Shown here: positions 9,531-18,028 of the stretch, piece by piece
How positions within the stretch are numbered: the first letter of the stretch is position 1
Layout of the letters: every line of letters starts with the position of its first letter
Source: Tissierellia bacterium
Lineage (GTDB): Bacteria; Bacillota; Clostridia; Tissierellales; Peptoniphilaceae
Length of the DNA: 39,034 nucleotides
Reading direction: 5' to 3'
NCBI GenBank assembly: GCA_030528125.1
Contig: JAUMZM010000013.1
Span: forward strand, 1-39,034
Translations under genes and position numbers: made by a program
Notes under the pieces: generated by a model
The model's input: only the letters and a program-made list of their open reading frames with translations
What the model was told of the DNA's origin: nothing
Databases searched by the model: none

Positions 9531-9560
9531 TAAAAGAGATTGGTTTTAGCCAATCTCTTA
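9531..9560 (-). terminator. Terminator of the sensor kinase/sugar enzyme operon
   Basis: Perfect 10-bp stem AAGAGATTGG / CCAATCTCTT (loop 6 nt) followed on the minus strand by a T-rich tract. It lies 9 nt downstream of the PFK-like gene. Confidence 0.85.
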
Positions 9561-9568
9561 AAATTTTT

Positions 9569-10729
9569 CTAATTATTAAAACAAATCATTTCATCATCAA
9601 ATTTCCCAACTAATGGTTTTAAATAATCAATATATTTTTCCGTTACAAAAAATCCATCTTCTGATATATAATCTCTAGATAATTGTTTTTCTTCAATCAT
9701 TCCCTTTGTAAGATCTACCATTTCATATTTTACCTTATAAGGAGTATTTGATATTCTTTTGATTGAAACCATTGATGATGTATATCCTTGTGTGATTTTC
9801 TCTACTGCAATTTTACCTACATTGTAGGCTTCTTCTATATCAATTGTAGATCTTAGATCAATACTTGCTCTACTTATTAATCCTGGCTTTTCATTTCTTG
9901 CCTTTATATTTAGCTTTGAAATTACAAGGGATGCTAAGTAAGATCCGACATCTCCATAATATACAGCTCTATCTGATTTAAATATTGGCTTTGTTACAAG
10001 GTTTCCATTTGTATCCTTTAGCCCTTCACTTGCTACAACTACTATTCCAGATTTTTCTTTTCTAAGATCTGTTATCTTTTCTAAGAACTTATCCTCTTCA
10101 AATGGTATCTCTGGCAATAGTATAATATCTGGTCCAAATCCATTTTGTGTAGAAGAAAGAGCGGATGCTGCTGTTACCCAACCTGCATTTCTTCCCATTG
10201 ATTCTAATATGACAACATGGATTGGAAGTCCTTTTACATCTGCAACTATTTCTTTGGTTGTCTTTGCCATATATCTTGCAGCAGATGCAAATCCTGGAGA
10301 ATGATCTGTCTTTCCAAGGTCATTATCCATAGTCTTTGGTATTCCAACTACATTTATATTGCTACCTTCCATTACTTCTGAAAGTCTAGCTGTAGTATCC
10401 ATAGTTCCATTTCCACCATTTAATAGACAATAAGAAATATTATGTTTTTTCAAGATATCTTTTGCTTTCTTGTATTCTTTCTCATAAAGCGAATCTCTAC
10501 TAGTGCCTATTACAGAACCTGGGGTATTTAATATTAGCTTAAGCTTTTGATCTGATATATCTGTAAGATCGATAAATTCTTCTTTTAATAATCCACCCAT
10601 TCCATTTTTTGCAGCTAAGATTCTTTCTATATTAGGATTATCTTGTGCAGCTTTTATGGCTCCTGCTAATGAACAATTTATAACTGCTGTAGGACCTCCA
10701 CCATGTACTATTAATAAATTCTTTCCCAT
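9569..10729 (-). CDS. Phosphofructokinase family enzyme, donor uncertain (PPi-PFK clade)
   Basis: 386-aa PfkA-superfamily protein, longer than ATP-PfkA (about 320 aa) and like the clade of pyrophosphate-dependent enzymes. It would phosphorylate fructose-6-phosphate or a similar ketose phosphate at C1. Motifs: GGNGTMDT (105-112), PKTMDND (131-137, catalytic Asp) and ESMGRNAGW (176-184). Lys-132 is the residue typical of PPi users, but Gly-108 is the residue typical of ATP users, so the phosphoryl donor cannot be assigned. The usual GGD aspartate is Asn-107. It is the last gene of the operon, starts 1 nt after the PGI-like gene and has AAGGAG upstream. Confidence 0.8.
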   Translation of the reverse strand: MGKNLLIVHGGGPTAVINCSLAGAIKAAQDNPNIERILAAKNGMGGLLKEEFIDLTDISDQKLKLILNTPGSVIGTSRDSLYEKEYKKAKDILKKHNISYCLLNGGNGTMDTTARLSEVMEGSNINVVGIPKTMDNDLGKTDHSPGFASAARYMAKTTKEIVADVKGLPIHVVILESMGRNAGWVTAASALSSTQNGFGPDIILLPEIPFEEDKFLEKITDLRKEKSGIVVVASEGLKDTNGNLVTKPIFKSDRAVYYGDVGSYLASLVISKLNIKARNEKPGLISRASIDLRSTIDIEEAYNVGKIAVEKITQGYTSSMVSIKRISNTPYKVKYEMVDLTKGMIEEKQLSRDYISEDGFFVTEKYIDYLKPLVGKFDDEMICFNN

Positions 10730-10730
10730 A

Positions 10731-11939
10731 TCAATTACTCCTTAAATTCTTGTTCATCGCATTTTTATATTTTTCTACGCCTTCTTGTCCAAATGGATTA
10801 ACACCCATAAGATAACTTGAAATTATTACTGCAACTATAAAAAATGAGAACAATGCTGCAAAACTTTCTATAGAAAGACTATCTATTTGTATATCAAATA
10901 TTGGAATATTTCTTTCTAAATGTGCTTTTATTGAAGCTTCTTCCATTGCTTTATTAATATTTGAAAATGCCTTTTCATCTAAATACTCAAATTCATCATG
11001 TATATTTGAATTATAAACTTTCACATCTTCATATTCTTTTATTCTTAAGAATGTCTCCATAAATATTGGATTTCCACTTTGAATAAATTGACCCATTGAA
11101 TGAAGATCTTCTGAAAAGACCATCGAATCTGGATAAATTCCAAGATTATCCTTTCCTTGTGATTCACCAAAAAGCTGAACCCACCATTTGTTAAAATATG
11201 ACAGATATGGATCAGTTGAAGATAGAATTTCAACAACTTTTCCTTTTTGGAAACTATCATATCTATATGAAGCGTATTCTAAGATTTTCTCTATATTTTC
11301 TTTTGAATTTAAAAACTCATCTCTTGCTTTTAAATATCTTCTTATATCTATTCCAGCTACAGCTATTGGAAGAAGATGAACATTTGTAAATGCGGAGAAT
11401 CTTCCACCAATCTCCTTATCAAATTCTAAGAATTTGTAATTATTATCTATTGCAATCTTCTCTAATAGAGTATCTTTCGTACCTGTAACTATTATCCTAT
11501 CTTCTAATTCTTTTTTAGTGTATTTTTTGGCCATTTCTTCTCTTATCATTCTAAAATGAATCCCTGGCTCTAAAGTTTTGAAGTTTTTTGCAATGATATT
11601 TATGCTTACATCTTTTTCCCTTACAATATCCAAGATTTTTCTTATGTGTTTTGGAGATAGGCTATTTCCTGCGTATTCGATTTTGATATCACTTGAACTA
11701 AGTCCTTCTATTACAGCTCTTGAAGCTCCATTTGAGCCACCTACTCCAATTATTATAAATACATCTGATTGAGATCTTATCTTTTGGGAAAGTTTTTCTA
11801 AGACTTCGATATTATGATCGTCTATTTTTTTATACAAAAACTTTATTTCTTCGCTTTTTTCCTTATAAATTTCTAGAGCTTTCTTATAAGTTTCTAAATT
11901 TTTATTGGAATAATTCTTTACGCTAATTAGATTTTTCAC
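10731..11939 (-). CDS. Divergent glucose-6-phosphate isomerase-like SIS protein
   Basis: 402-aa member of the phosphoglucose isomerase family. Alignable blocks: GVGGSNG (65-71), EIGGRFSAFT (Arg-180), LFGESQGKD (Glu-259), DLHSMGQF (His-280) and the C-terminal NPFGQEGVEKYK (Lys-392), i.e. the classical catalytic Arg, Glu, His and Lys. The phosphate-binding loop, SKSGTTTE or SKTFTTQE in known enzymes, is AKNFKTLE (117-124), with Ser to Ala and Thr to Asn/Lys changes. An aldose-ketose isomerase on an unusual substrate is likely. The start is GTG inside the 3' end of nagA (17-nt overlap). Confidence 0.75.
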   Translation of the reverse strand: MKNLISVKNYSNKNLETYKKALEIYKEKSEEIKFLYKKIDDHNIEVLEKLSQKIRSQSDVFIIIGVGGSNGASRAVIEGLSSSDIKIEYAGNSLSPKHIRKILDIVREKDVSINIIAKNFKTLEPGIHFRMIREEMAKKYTKKELEDRIIVTGTKDTLLEKIAIDNNYKFLEFDKEIGGRFSAFTNVHLLPIAVAGIDIRRYLKARDEFLNSKENIEKILEYASYRYDSFQKGKVVEILSSTDPYLSYFNKWWVQLFGESQGKDNLGIYPDSMVFSEDLHSMGQFIQSGNPIFMETFLRIKEYEDVKVYNSNIHDEFEYLDEKAFSNINKAMEEASIKAHLERNIPIFDIQIDSLSIESFAALFSFFIVAVIISSYLMGVNPFGQEGVEKYKNAMNKNLRSN

Positions 11940-13077
11940 TATTATACACTACATCTCCTTCTACTATAGTATTAGTAACTTCTAAATCCTTATTCATTAT
12001 TGTAAAGTTTGCTTTTTTGCCTTCTGTAATAGTTCCTATATCATCAAGACCTAATAGCCTTGCAGGATTTCTACTAAATAATTTTTGTGCATCTAAAATT
12101 TTGGAATCTGTAAATTTGATAAAGTTTCTAAATGCTCTATCCAATGTCAAAGTGCTTCCTGCTCTTACATCTCCATATTTTAATCTTGCATCATGGTCTT
12201 TTACAATTACCTCATTTACTCCTAACATGTATTCTCCATCAGGAAGACCTGCTGCCATTATAGAATCAGTTATGGCAACCATCTTGTCATATCCTTTGTT
12301 TTGAAGAATAAATTTCACTGTTGTAGGATGAAGATGTAAACCATCAATTATTGTTTCTGAATACAAATCAGACATAAGTGTAGCACCTACAATTCCAAGT
12401 TCGTGTTGATGAATAGCTCTCATAGCATTCATTAGATGAGTTGCAGATTTTGCACCTAGATCTTTTGCTTTTAAGGTCTGATCATAAGTTGCATTTGAAT
12501 GACCAACAGATACTACTATTCCAAGATCTACAAGATCTTTTATCATTTCCATGTTCTCTTCAAATTCTGGAGCAATTGTAATATATTTTATATTTCCTTT
12601 GGCTATATCTTGATATTCTTTTATAAGATTTATGTCGCCATATCTTAATAGATTTTCTGGCATTGCCCCTTTAAATTCTTTATTTAAAAATGGTCCTTCA
12701 AGATGAATTCCTAGAAGTTTTGCACCTTCTTTGTTATTTTCTATGGCTTTATTAGCTTCATTTATACACCAAATAGTCTGATCTTTAGTATCTGTAAGAA
12801 CTGATGACAAATATCCTGTAACACCATTTCTAGAATGGAATTTTGATATTGTATTATAGCCTTCTTGATCAGCTTTATTTGCATCTACTCCATATCCTCC
12901 ATGGGTGTGAATATCGATAAATCCTGCAAAGATATAGTCATCTTTTAAATCAACCAAATCATCACAGCTAAGCTTTTCTTTGCTGATCTTTTTTATAACT
13001 CCATCTTCAACAAGTATATCTCCAGAAATTATCTTATCTTCTAATACTATATTATTGCTTCTAAATACTCTTTTCAT
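11923..13077 (-). CDS. nagA: N-acetylglucosamine-6-phosphate deacetylase
   Basis: Amidohydrolase that removes acetate from GlcNAc-6-phosphate (or a related N-acetyl hexosamine phosphate). 384 aa, full length. Metal and active-site blocks: HTHG (57-60), HLEGPF (Glu-127), VGHSNATY (His-193), THLMNAM (His-214), GLHLHP (about 246-251) and the catalytic ITDS (Asp-271). It follows the LarA-like gene by 12 nt with AGAGG upstream. Its presence is the best hint that an N-acetylated sugar enters this operon. Confidence 0.93.
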   Translation of the reverse strand: MKRVFRSNNIVLEDKIISGDILVEDGVIKKISKEKLSCDDLVDLKDDYIFAGFIDIHTHGGYGVDANKADQEGYNTISKFHSRNGVTGYLSSVLTDTKDQTIWCINEANKAIENNKEGAKLLGIHLEGPFLNKEFKGAMPENLLRYGDINLIKEYQDIAKGNIKYITIAPEFEENMEMIKDLVDLGIVVSVGHSNATYDQTLKAKDLGAKSATHLMNAMRAIHQHELGIVGATLMSDLYSETIIDGLHLHPTTVKFILQNKGYDKMVAITDSIMAAGLPDGEYMLGVNEVIVKDHDARLKYGDVRAGSTLTLDRAFRNFIKFTDSKILDAQKLFSRNPARLLGLDDIGTITEGKKANFTIMNKDLEVTNTIVEGDVVYNSEKSN

Positions 13078-13089
13078 CTTTACCTCTTA

Positions 13090-14571
13090 CTAGCATCCGC
13101 ATGGATGAGAAAATCCTTTTAGTTCTGTTTTCCCTTCGTTTTTCATGCATAAATGGACTGCTGTTGTCTTAAATGTCAAAGGAAGTGCCAAAATATTTGG
13201 ATTTTCTCCGACGTATTTTTTCTTAGCATCTTCTAAGGCTTCTTCAAATGTTGCTCTTGTCTTTAGTCCCATTGCTCTTGACCATCCTGGCTCTTGATTT
13301 CCTACCATATAGATAGCTGCTGTATTCATCTCTGCTATGTGAGCACAGCTTATCATAGAAAATCCATGGAATGGATGGAATGCATTTGTAAATCTATATC
13401 TTCTTATATATTCTTCATTTGTCGCAAAATATTCTCCCCATCTATTTAGATCTGGAAGAGTTTGAGAATAATTTTTCTTATAAAGTTCTAATAGTTCTGG
13501 TAAATATGGCCATAGATATTCATTAAGGTATCCATTTGTCAAAGATGAGCAAATTATTACACAATTATCTTTTAGAACTCTTTTGTGTCTAATAATCTGT
13601 GCTGAAAGAGCTTGCATTGACATTATAGGATTTGTTCCCATTCCATCTCCATAATGGAAAGATTGTGGCATACCAAATACTAAAACATCGTATTTTTTCT
13701 CAGCCCAATGAACATAGGTTCTCTTATCTGCAACTTCCCAGCTTATAGGTTGAAGTTCTTTTGCATAACCTGAATATATAGCTATTTGTCTGCTCTTTGT
13801 ATCAAGAACTGCATCACATACGAAAAACTTTTTGCCCATGCATTCTTCCATGTGCATACCTATTTCATCAAATTTATTACGCATTAAAGAATGTGTGCTT
13901 ACTGGTGTAAAATCATCTCTGTGCATTACACTTGGTACATGATGACTTGCAATGCTTCTCCAATGAGTGATACCCGTTGAACAATGCTTATATCCACCTG
14001 AATATCCCCCATAAGGGTTACCTTGAGTATGTCCTACTAAGATTGCTAAATCTGAATCATAGACATATTTATTCATTATTACTGGGTCTCCTCTTTTGGT
14101 TGTTCCCAGATTAACCAAATGATCATAGTCTTCACTATCATGATTTATGATTTGTCCTGTATGCCAAAATTCATTGAATAGCTCATCGCCAAGTATATTG
14201 TAAATTTCTTTTTTGGTGTTTTTGGCATGAAGTCCATTTGAACAAATCAAAAGAATATCTTCTTTTTTTATTCCAGCATCATAGAGCTCTTTTAGGATTA
14301 TCTTAATTGCCATCTTTCTGTGTGAAGTCTTTTGCTCTCCACCTTTTACTCTATCTGGAAATACTATAGTAACTTTATATCCTGGTTTTGCTAGTTCCTT
14401 TAATGGTGGCATTCCTATTGGATTTCTAATACTTTCTAGGTATTTTTCTTCCAATTGATCTTCTGGAATAAACGGAGGATCCTTTACTGTCTCTCCTGGT
14501 ATAAATACATCTGTATTATCTGGCAATTCGGCTTTCATTGTGCCTTGTCCGTATTCAAATTCTAATTTCAT
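13090..14571 (-). CDS. LarA-family nickel-pincer racemase/epimerase-like protein
   Basis: 493-aa protein of the lactate racemase (LarA, DUF2088) family, whose members use a nickel pincer nucleotide (NPN) for 2-hydroxyacid racemisation or epimerisation. Key residues align with L. plantarum LarA: His-115 (in SNGLHAKN), His-181 (LVGH), the cofactor-linking Lys-195 (SGGYKHC) and His-203/210 (ITHWRSIASHH). It is longer than LarA (about 424 aa) and ends in PCGC. No larB, larC or larE, needed to make NPN, is in the window. It starts 2 nt after the TIM-like gene. The substrate is unknown; its place among sugar phosphate enzymes suggests a sugar acid or lactate released from a lactyl sugar. Confidence 0.8.
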   Translation of the reverse strand: MKLEFEYGQGTMKAELPDNTDVFIPGETVKDPPFIPEDQLEEKYLESIRNPIGMPPLKELAKPGYKVTIVFPDRVKGGEQKTSHRKMAIKIILKELYDAGIKKEDILLICSNGLHAKNTKKEIYNILGDELFNEFWHTGQIINHDSEDYDHLVNLGTTKRGDPVIMNKYVYDSDLAILVGHTQGNPYGGYSGGYKHCSTGITHWRSIASHHVPSVMHRDDFTPVSTHSLMRNKFDEIGMHMEECMGKKFFVCDAVLDTKSRQIAIYSGYAKELQPISWEVADKRTYVHWAEKKYDVLVFGMPQSFHYGDGMGTNPIMSMQALSAQIIRHKRVLKDNCVIICSSLTNGYLNEYLWPYLPELLELYKKNYSQTLPDLNRWGEYFATNEEYIRRYRFTNAFHPFHGFSMISCAHIAEMNTAAIYMVGNQEPGWSRAMGLKTRATFEEALEDAKKKYVGENPNILALPLTFKTTAVHLCMKNEGKTELKGFSHPCGC

Positions 14572-14573
14572 TG

Positions 14574-15392
14574 TTAAACTCCTCTGTATAAATTAACTAT
14601 TTCTAAAAATTCCTCAGGATAAAATCCAATATCTCCACTAAATCTTGTAAGTGCTATAAGTCCTCCGTCAATTTCAGGAATTGATGATAGCATTTTGGCA
14701 TTGTCTGCTTTAAGTCCTCCACCATATACTACTGGAAGATTTGTCTTTTCTTTTATAAATTTTCCTATTTTCTGTATATACTCTTTATCTGGTGGTACCT
14801 TTCCAGGTCCAATTGCCCATACAGGTTCATAGGCTATGGTAATTTTGTCTTTATCTACATCTTTAAGTCCAATTTCTAGCTGTTTTGCTAAAACTTCTTT
14901 CCAGTTATCTTGCTCTTCAACGGTTTCACCTATTGCAAATAGAACGTCTAGACCTCTATTAACTGCACTTTTTACTGATGCATTTAATAATTCATGAAGT
15001 TTATCTTCATCACCACCTACTGTCTTTATGATTTCTTTTAGATTATTTCTTTCTTCACAATGTCCTATTAATGTAGCTTTTGCTCCAAGTGCCTTAGCTG
15101 CACTTGCTGGGAAAAATGTAGTAAATGCTCCAAAATTCTTGCCTTTTTCTACATCATGTCTATATACACCTTGAGTTCCTATTTTTATATTCTTGGGATT
15201 TTCTTCTAGTGCATTTATAAGATGAGTTTCTGGAAATAGAAAAGTAAATTCTATATCCTTAAAATCTTCTAGCTTTCCATCTAATTCTCTTATAATATCA
15301 CTTGCCCAAGTTTTTATTGGATGTAGAGAATTTACCCCTCCAAAATCTGTTGGAATATCAAATCTCTTAAAATTAACATAAATTTTTTTCAT
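14574..15392 (-). CDS. Triosephosphate isomerase-like protein, altered phosphate site
   Basis: 272-aa TIM-barrel protein of the TpiA family. Catalytic residues are kept: Asn-7 and Lys-9 (NFK), His-111 (LIGHCEER) and Glu-189 (AYEPVWAIGPGK, loop 6). The phosphate-binding parts differ: canonical GGSVK is GGGLK (224-228) and canonical GGAS is replaced in DGGLIALTRFSG (242-253); GAFTGE is GAFTTF (88-93). Relatives of TIM with such changes act on other ketose phosphates (for example tetrulose phosphates). A normal tpiA is expected elsewhere in the genome. Gap to the aldolase gene is 10 nt. Confidence 0.75.
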   Translation of the reverse strand: MKKIYVNFKRFDIPTDFGGVNSLHPIKTWASDIIRELDGKLEDFKDIEFTFLFPETHLINALEENPKNIKIGTQGVYRHDVEKGKNFGAFTTFFPASAAKALGAKATLIGHCEERNNLKEIIKTVGGDEDKLHELLNASVKSAVNRGLDVLFAIGETVEEQDNWKEVLAKQLEIGLKDVDKDKITIAYEPVWAIGPGKVPPDKEYIQKIGKFIKEKTNLPVVYGGGLKADNAKMLSSIPEIDGGLIALTRFSGDIGFYPEEFLEIVNLYRGV

Positions 15393-15402
15393 AAAATTTC
15401 CT

Positions 15403-16512
15403 TTAGATATCTAATAATTTGTATTTTTCGTTGCTTCCAAATGCTACAATCATCCTTCCGCAAACTTCCATTACTGCATCTTTCATAGAATCTATGACTT
15501 CTTGTAGAGAATCTGTAGGAATATCTCCTGTAATCATAGTATCGATTATATCTTGCATAAAGTATCTAGGATCAAAGTCTTTAGGATTTTCTTTTAATCT
15601 TTGATCAATCATTTTCACATATTTATCGTCTAGAAGAGATTCATTTCTTTCTAATAACTCTCTAGTATTTCTTGCTATTGCCAGACGAATATCTGTATCA
15701 ACATTTATCTTTCTAATTCCAGATTTTATTACCTGTTGAAGTTGTGGAATTGGTATTCCACCTGCGTTTTTGATATCTCCACCAAGATCATTAATCTGTT
15801 TTACCATATATGGATCTACATTTGATGAACCATGAGAAACCAATGCGCAATCAAGTCCTTCATGATGTAAGCACTCATTTACTGCAATAGCTATCTCTTT
15901 TCTTAAAACTACATTATTTCCTTTATTTGCTCCATGACTTGTTCCATAACTAATAGCTAGTGTATCTACTCCTGTTTCTTTTACAAATCTAACTGCATCT
16001 AGTGGGTTTGTATAGGTTGAAGTCTTTGAAAATACCTGATCTTCAACTCCTGCTAATACTCCAAGTTCTCCTTCTACGCTTACATTGTGCTTATTTGCAT
16101 AATCTACTACTTTTTTTGTAATTTCTATATTTTCTTCAAATGGCTTTGAGCTTCCATCAATCATTACTGAAGTATAACCTGCATCTATTGCTGCCTTACA
16201 AATCTCAAATGATGAGCCATGATCAAGATGCAAAACTGAAGGGATTTTTGATTTTTCTGTAATCTTATAAAATGCATCTGCCATTATTTTCATGCCTTTT
16301 ACTTTTTCTTCAAAGCTTGCATTTTTAAAGTCATTTTTGCCACTCATAAATGCATTTGCAAGTTCTGCTCCTTGTAAAATCATAGGTGAATTGAAAATCT
16401 CATGAATTCTAAGTGCAGCTTCTATCTGAGATACTGAATTTACATTAAAAGCTCCATAAGCAAAATTATTCTCTTGGGCAGCTTTTAATAATGGTTTTAG
16501 TGATGTTATCAT
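15403..16512 (-). CDS. fba: Class II fructose-bisphosphate aldolase family protein
   Basis: 369-aa zinc aldolase that cleaves a ketose-1,6-bisphosphate to DHAP and an aldehyde. Zinc and catalytic blocks: HLDHGSS (Asp-97, His-98), EGELG (Glu-148), YGTSHGANKG (His-193), VSHGSSN (His-227) and NVDTD (270-274). The HGSSNVDP loop and long C-terminus with DPRYFM and a late VCGRM block resemble the CbbA-like branch rather than the short gatY/kbaY type. It lies 11 nt after the NagB-like gene in the operon. Confidence 0.85.
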   Translation of the reverse strand: MITSLKPLLKAAQENNFAYGAFNVNSVSQIEAALRIHEIFNSPMILQGAELANAFMSGKNDFKNASFEEKVKGMKIMADAFYKITEKSKIPSVLHLDHGSSFEICKAAIDAGYTSVMIDGSSKPFEENIEITKKVVDYANKHNVSVEGELGVLAGVEDQVFSKTSTYTNPLDAVRFVKETGVDTLAISYGTSHGANKGNNVVLRKEIAIAVNECLHHEGLDCALVSHGSSNVDPYMVKQINDLGGDIKNAGGIPIPQLQQVIKSGIRKINVDTDIRLAIARNTRELLERNESLLDDKYVKMIDQRLKENPKDFDPRYFMQDIIDTMITGDIPTDSLQEVIDSMKDAVMEVCGRMIVAFGSNEKYKLLDI

Positions 16513-16523
16513 ACATTTCTCCT

Positions 16524-17339
16524 TTAGAATGGTCTTTTACTTGCATTATCATTTGCTATTATCAATGCATCAGGATGCTTTTGAATGAAAGTTGCTGGGA
16601 AATTAGAAGTTACTTCTCTATACAAAGTTTCTCTTACAACTGCTCTGTGCCAATCTCTAAAAACTCCCAATATTATCTTTCTAGAGCCAAGGATTTCTTT
16701 CATACCAACTGTTATAGCATATTTTGGCATAGCTGATATTGCTCCATTTAGATCACCAATGGCATTTGCACATCTTGTCTCTTTTGCAATTTCAATTACT
16801 CTTGTGGTTTTGTTTTTAAATTCATCTATGCTTATATCTTCTGGTTCATTAAATGCCATATGTCCTGTTATTCCAATTCCTCCAAAGCAAATATCTACTC
16901 CACCAAGCTCATTAATTTTTTCTAATATTTTATCTGGAGCTTTGGGATCTGGGAATATTCTGTGAGACTTATCCATAACTAGATCTTTATCTATCTTGTC
17001 ATAGACTTCTCTTTTCATAAATCCTCTAAATGACAATTTACTATTTATGTCTATGTATTGTTTATCATTTGTTAAATACTCATCCATATTTATAAACCAG
17101 GTATTTTTTAGATCTATCTTTCTTGAATTTACCAATCTTACAAATATAGGATATTGTCCTACTGGTCCTACTGGTACAATAAATACAGTCTTTTTGTTTG
17201 ACTTATTATTCTTTTCAATTTCTTCTACCATTCTAAGTGCTATTTCATAAAATACTTCTCCTGAATCGCCTAATTTCAATATTGGCAAAGCACTGTCTTT
17301 TCCTAGGTCTTCTTTTTCAATTTTAAAATAATCCATCAT
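16524..17339 (-). CDS. Divergent glucosamine-6-phosphate deaminase-like protein
   Basis: 271-aa NagB/RpiA/SorC-fold protein. It keeps the catalytic MDEY (Asp-86) and GGIGITGHMAFNEPED (His-160, Glu-165) of NagB. The phosphate loop, GSTP or GGTP in NagB, reads GPVGQYP (58-64), and the Arg and Lys that hold the phosphate in E. coli NagB (R172, K208) have no clear counterparts around ETRCANAIGDL and RDWHR. It may be a deaminase/isomerase for another sugar. The ATG overlaps the stop of the regulator gene (ATGA). Confidence 0.75.
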   Translation of the reverse strand: MMDYFKIEKEDLGKDSALPILKLGDSGEVFYEIALRMVEEIEKNNKSNKKTVFIVPVGPVGQYPIFVRLVNSRKIDLKNTWFINMDEYLTNDKQYIDINSKLSFRGFMKREVYDKIDKDLVMDKSHRIFPDPKAPDKILEKINELGGVDICFGGIGITGHMAFNEPEDISIDEFKNKTTRVIEIAKETRCANAIGDLNGAISAMPKYAITVGMKEILGSRKIILGVFRDWHRAVVRETLYREVTSNFPATFIQKHPDALIIANDNASKRPF

Positions 17340-18028
17340 TTTTCTCCTCTCGAAAACAAATATTCCAATTTTAAATCTTTTATAATTCCAATAACTTCTT
17401 TTTTAGTACTGCATCCAAATTTATTCAAAATCGCTCTAACCTGACTTTTTACAGTGGACATTTCTACATTTCTATCTGCTGCGATTTCTTTATTCGTCTT
17501 ATTATCTAAAATAAGGCTCATAGTCTCAATTTCTGCAGGTGTTAGTTTGCCTACATTATTTATAAAAAATAATAAGCTTTTCTCTGAATATCTAAGCCTA
17601 CTGTATTCATTTCTAAGAGTTTTGGTTACAAATGGGTCAAAGCTAACCTTATCTGAGTATCCGTTTTTTACTCTTGTAACTAAATCCTTATCGAAATTTT
17701 CTTTACAAATATAATCTATTCCTCCAACACCCATAGCTTCCATAACAATACCATCTACCTCATAGGCTGTTAGAAATATTACCTTTGTATCAGACTTTTC
17801 GTCATAAATTTCTTCACAAGCGGCAATTCCTGCCTTGGGACTTTCCATATCTATATCCATCAATACAACATCTACTGGATTTTCTAAGACGTATTTTACA
17901 GTTTCATCTCCTCTTGAAAAATCTGCTACTACTTCTATATCTTCATCCATTGATAGAATTTCAACAATTTCTTCTCTTAAAATATCAAAATCTTCTGAAA
18001 CTACAACTTTTATCATAAAATCACTCAT
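17336..18028 (-). CDS. NarL/LuxR-type response regulator
   Basis: 230 aa. The receiver domain (about 5-120) has the acidic pocket SED (11-13), phospho-acceptor Asp-58 (VVLMDID), Thr-87 (FLTAY) and Lys-109 (ICKENF). A LuxR-type HTH (about 160-215; KLTPAEIETM, NKEIAADRNV, STVKSQVRAIL) binds DNA. Its ATG overlaps the kinase stop by 8 nt (ATGAGTGA); a second ATG four codons later gives the usual MIKVVVSED start and cannot be excluded. It is the cognate partner of the upstream kinase and probably controls this operon. Confidence 0.9.
   Translation of the reverse strand: MSDFMIKVVVSEDFDILREEIVEILSMDEDIEVVADFSRGDETVKYVLENPVDVVLMDIDMESPKAGIAACEEIYDEKSDTKVIFLTAYEVDGIVMEAMGVGGIDYICKENFDKDLVTRVKNGYSDKVSFDPFVTKTLRNEYSRLRYSEKSLLFFINNVGKLTPAEIETMSLILDNKTNKEIAADRNVEMSTVKSQVRAILNKFGCSTKKEVIGIIKDLKLEYLFSRGEK

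Noticed and set aside
10731-11939. MurNAc-6-phosphate etherase (MurQ), also a SIS protein, as identity of this gene
   Set aside because: The GGR, GES, DLHSMGQ and NPFGQEGVE blocks are those of phosphoglucose isomerase, not MurQ.
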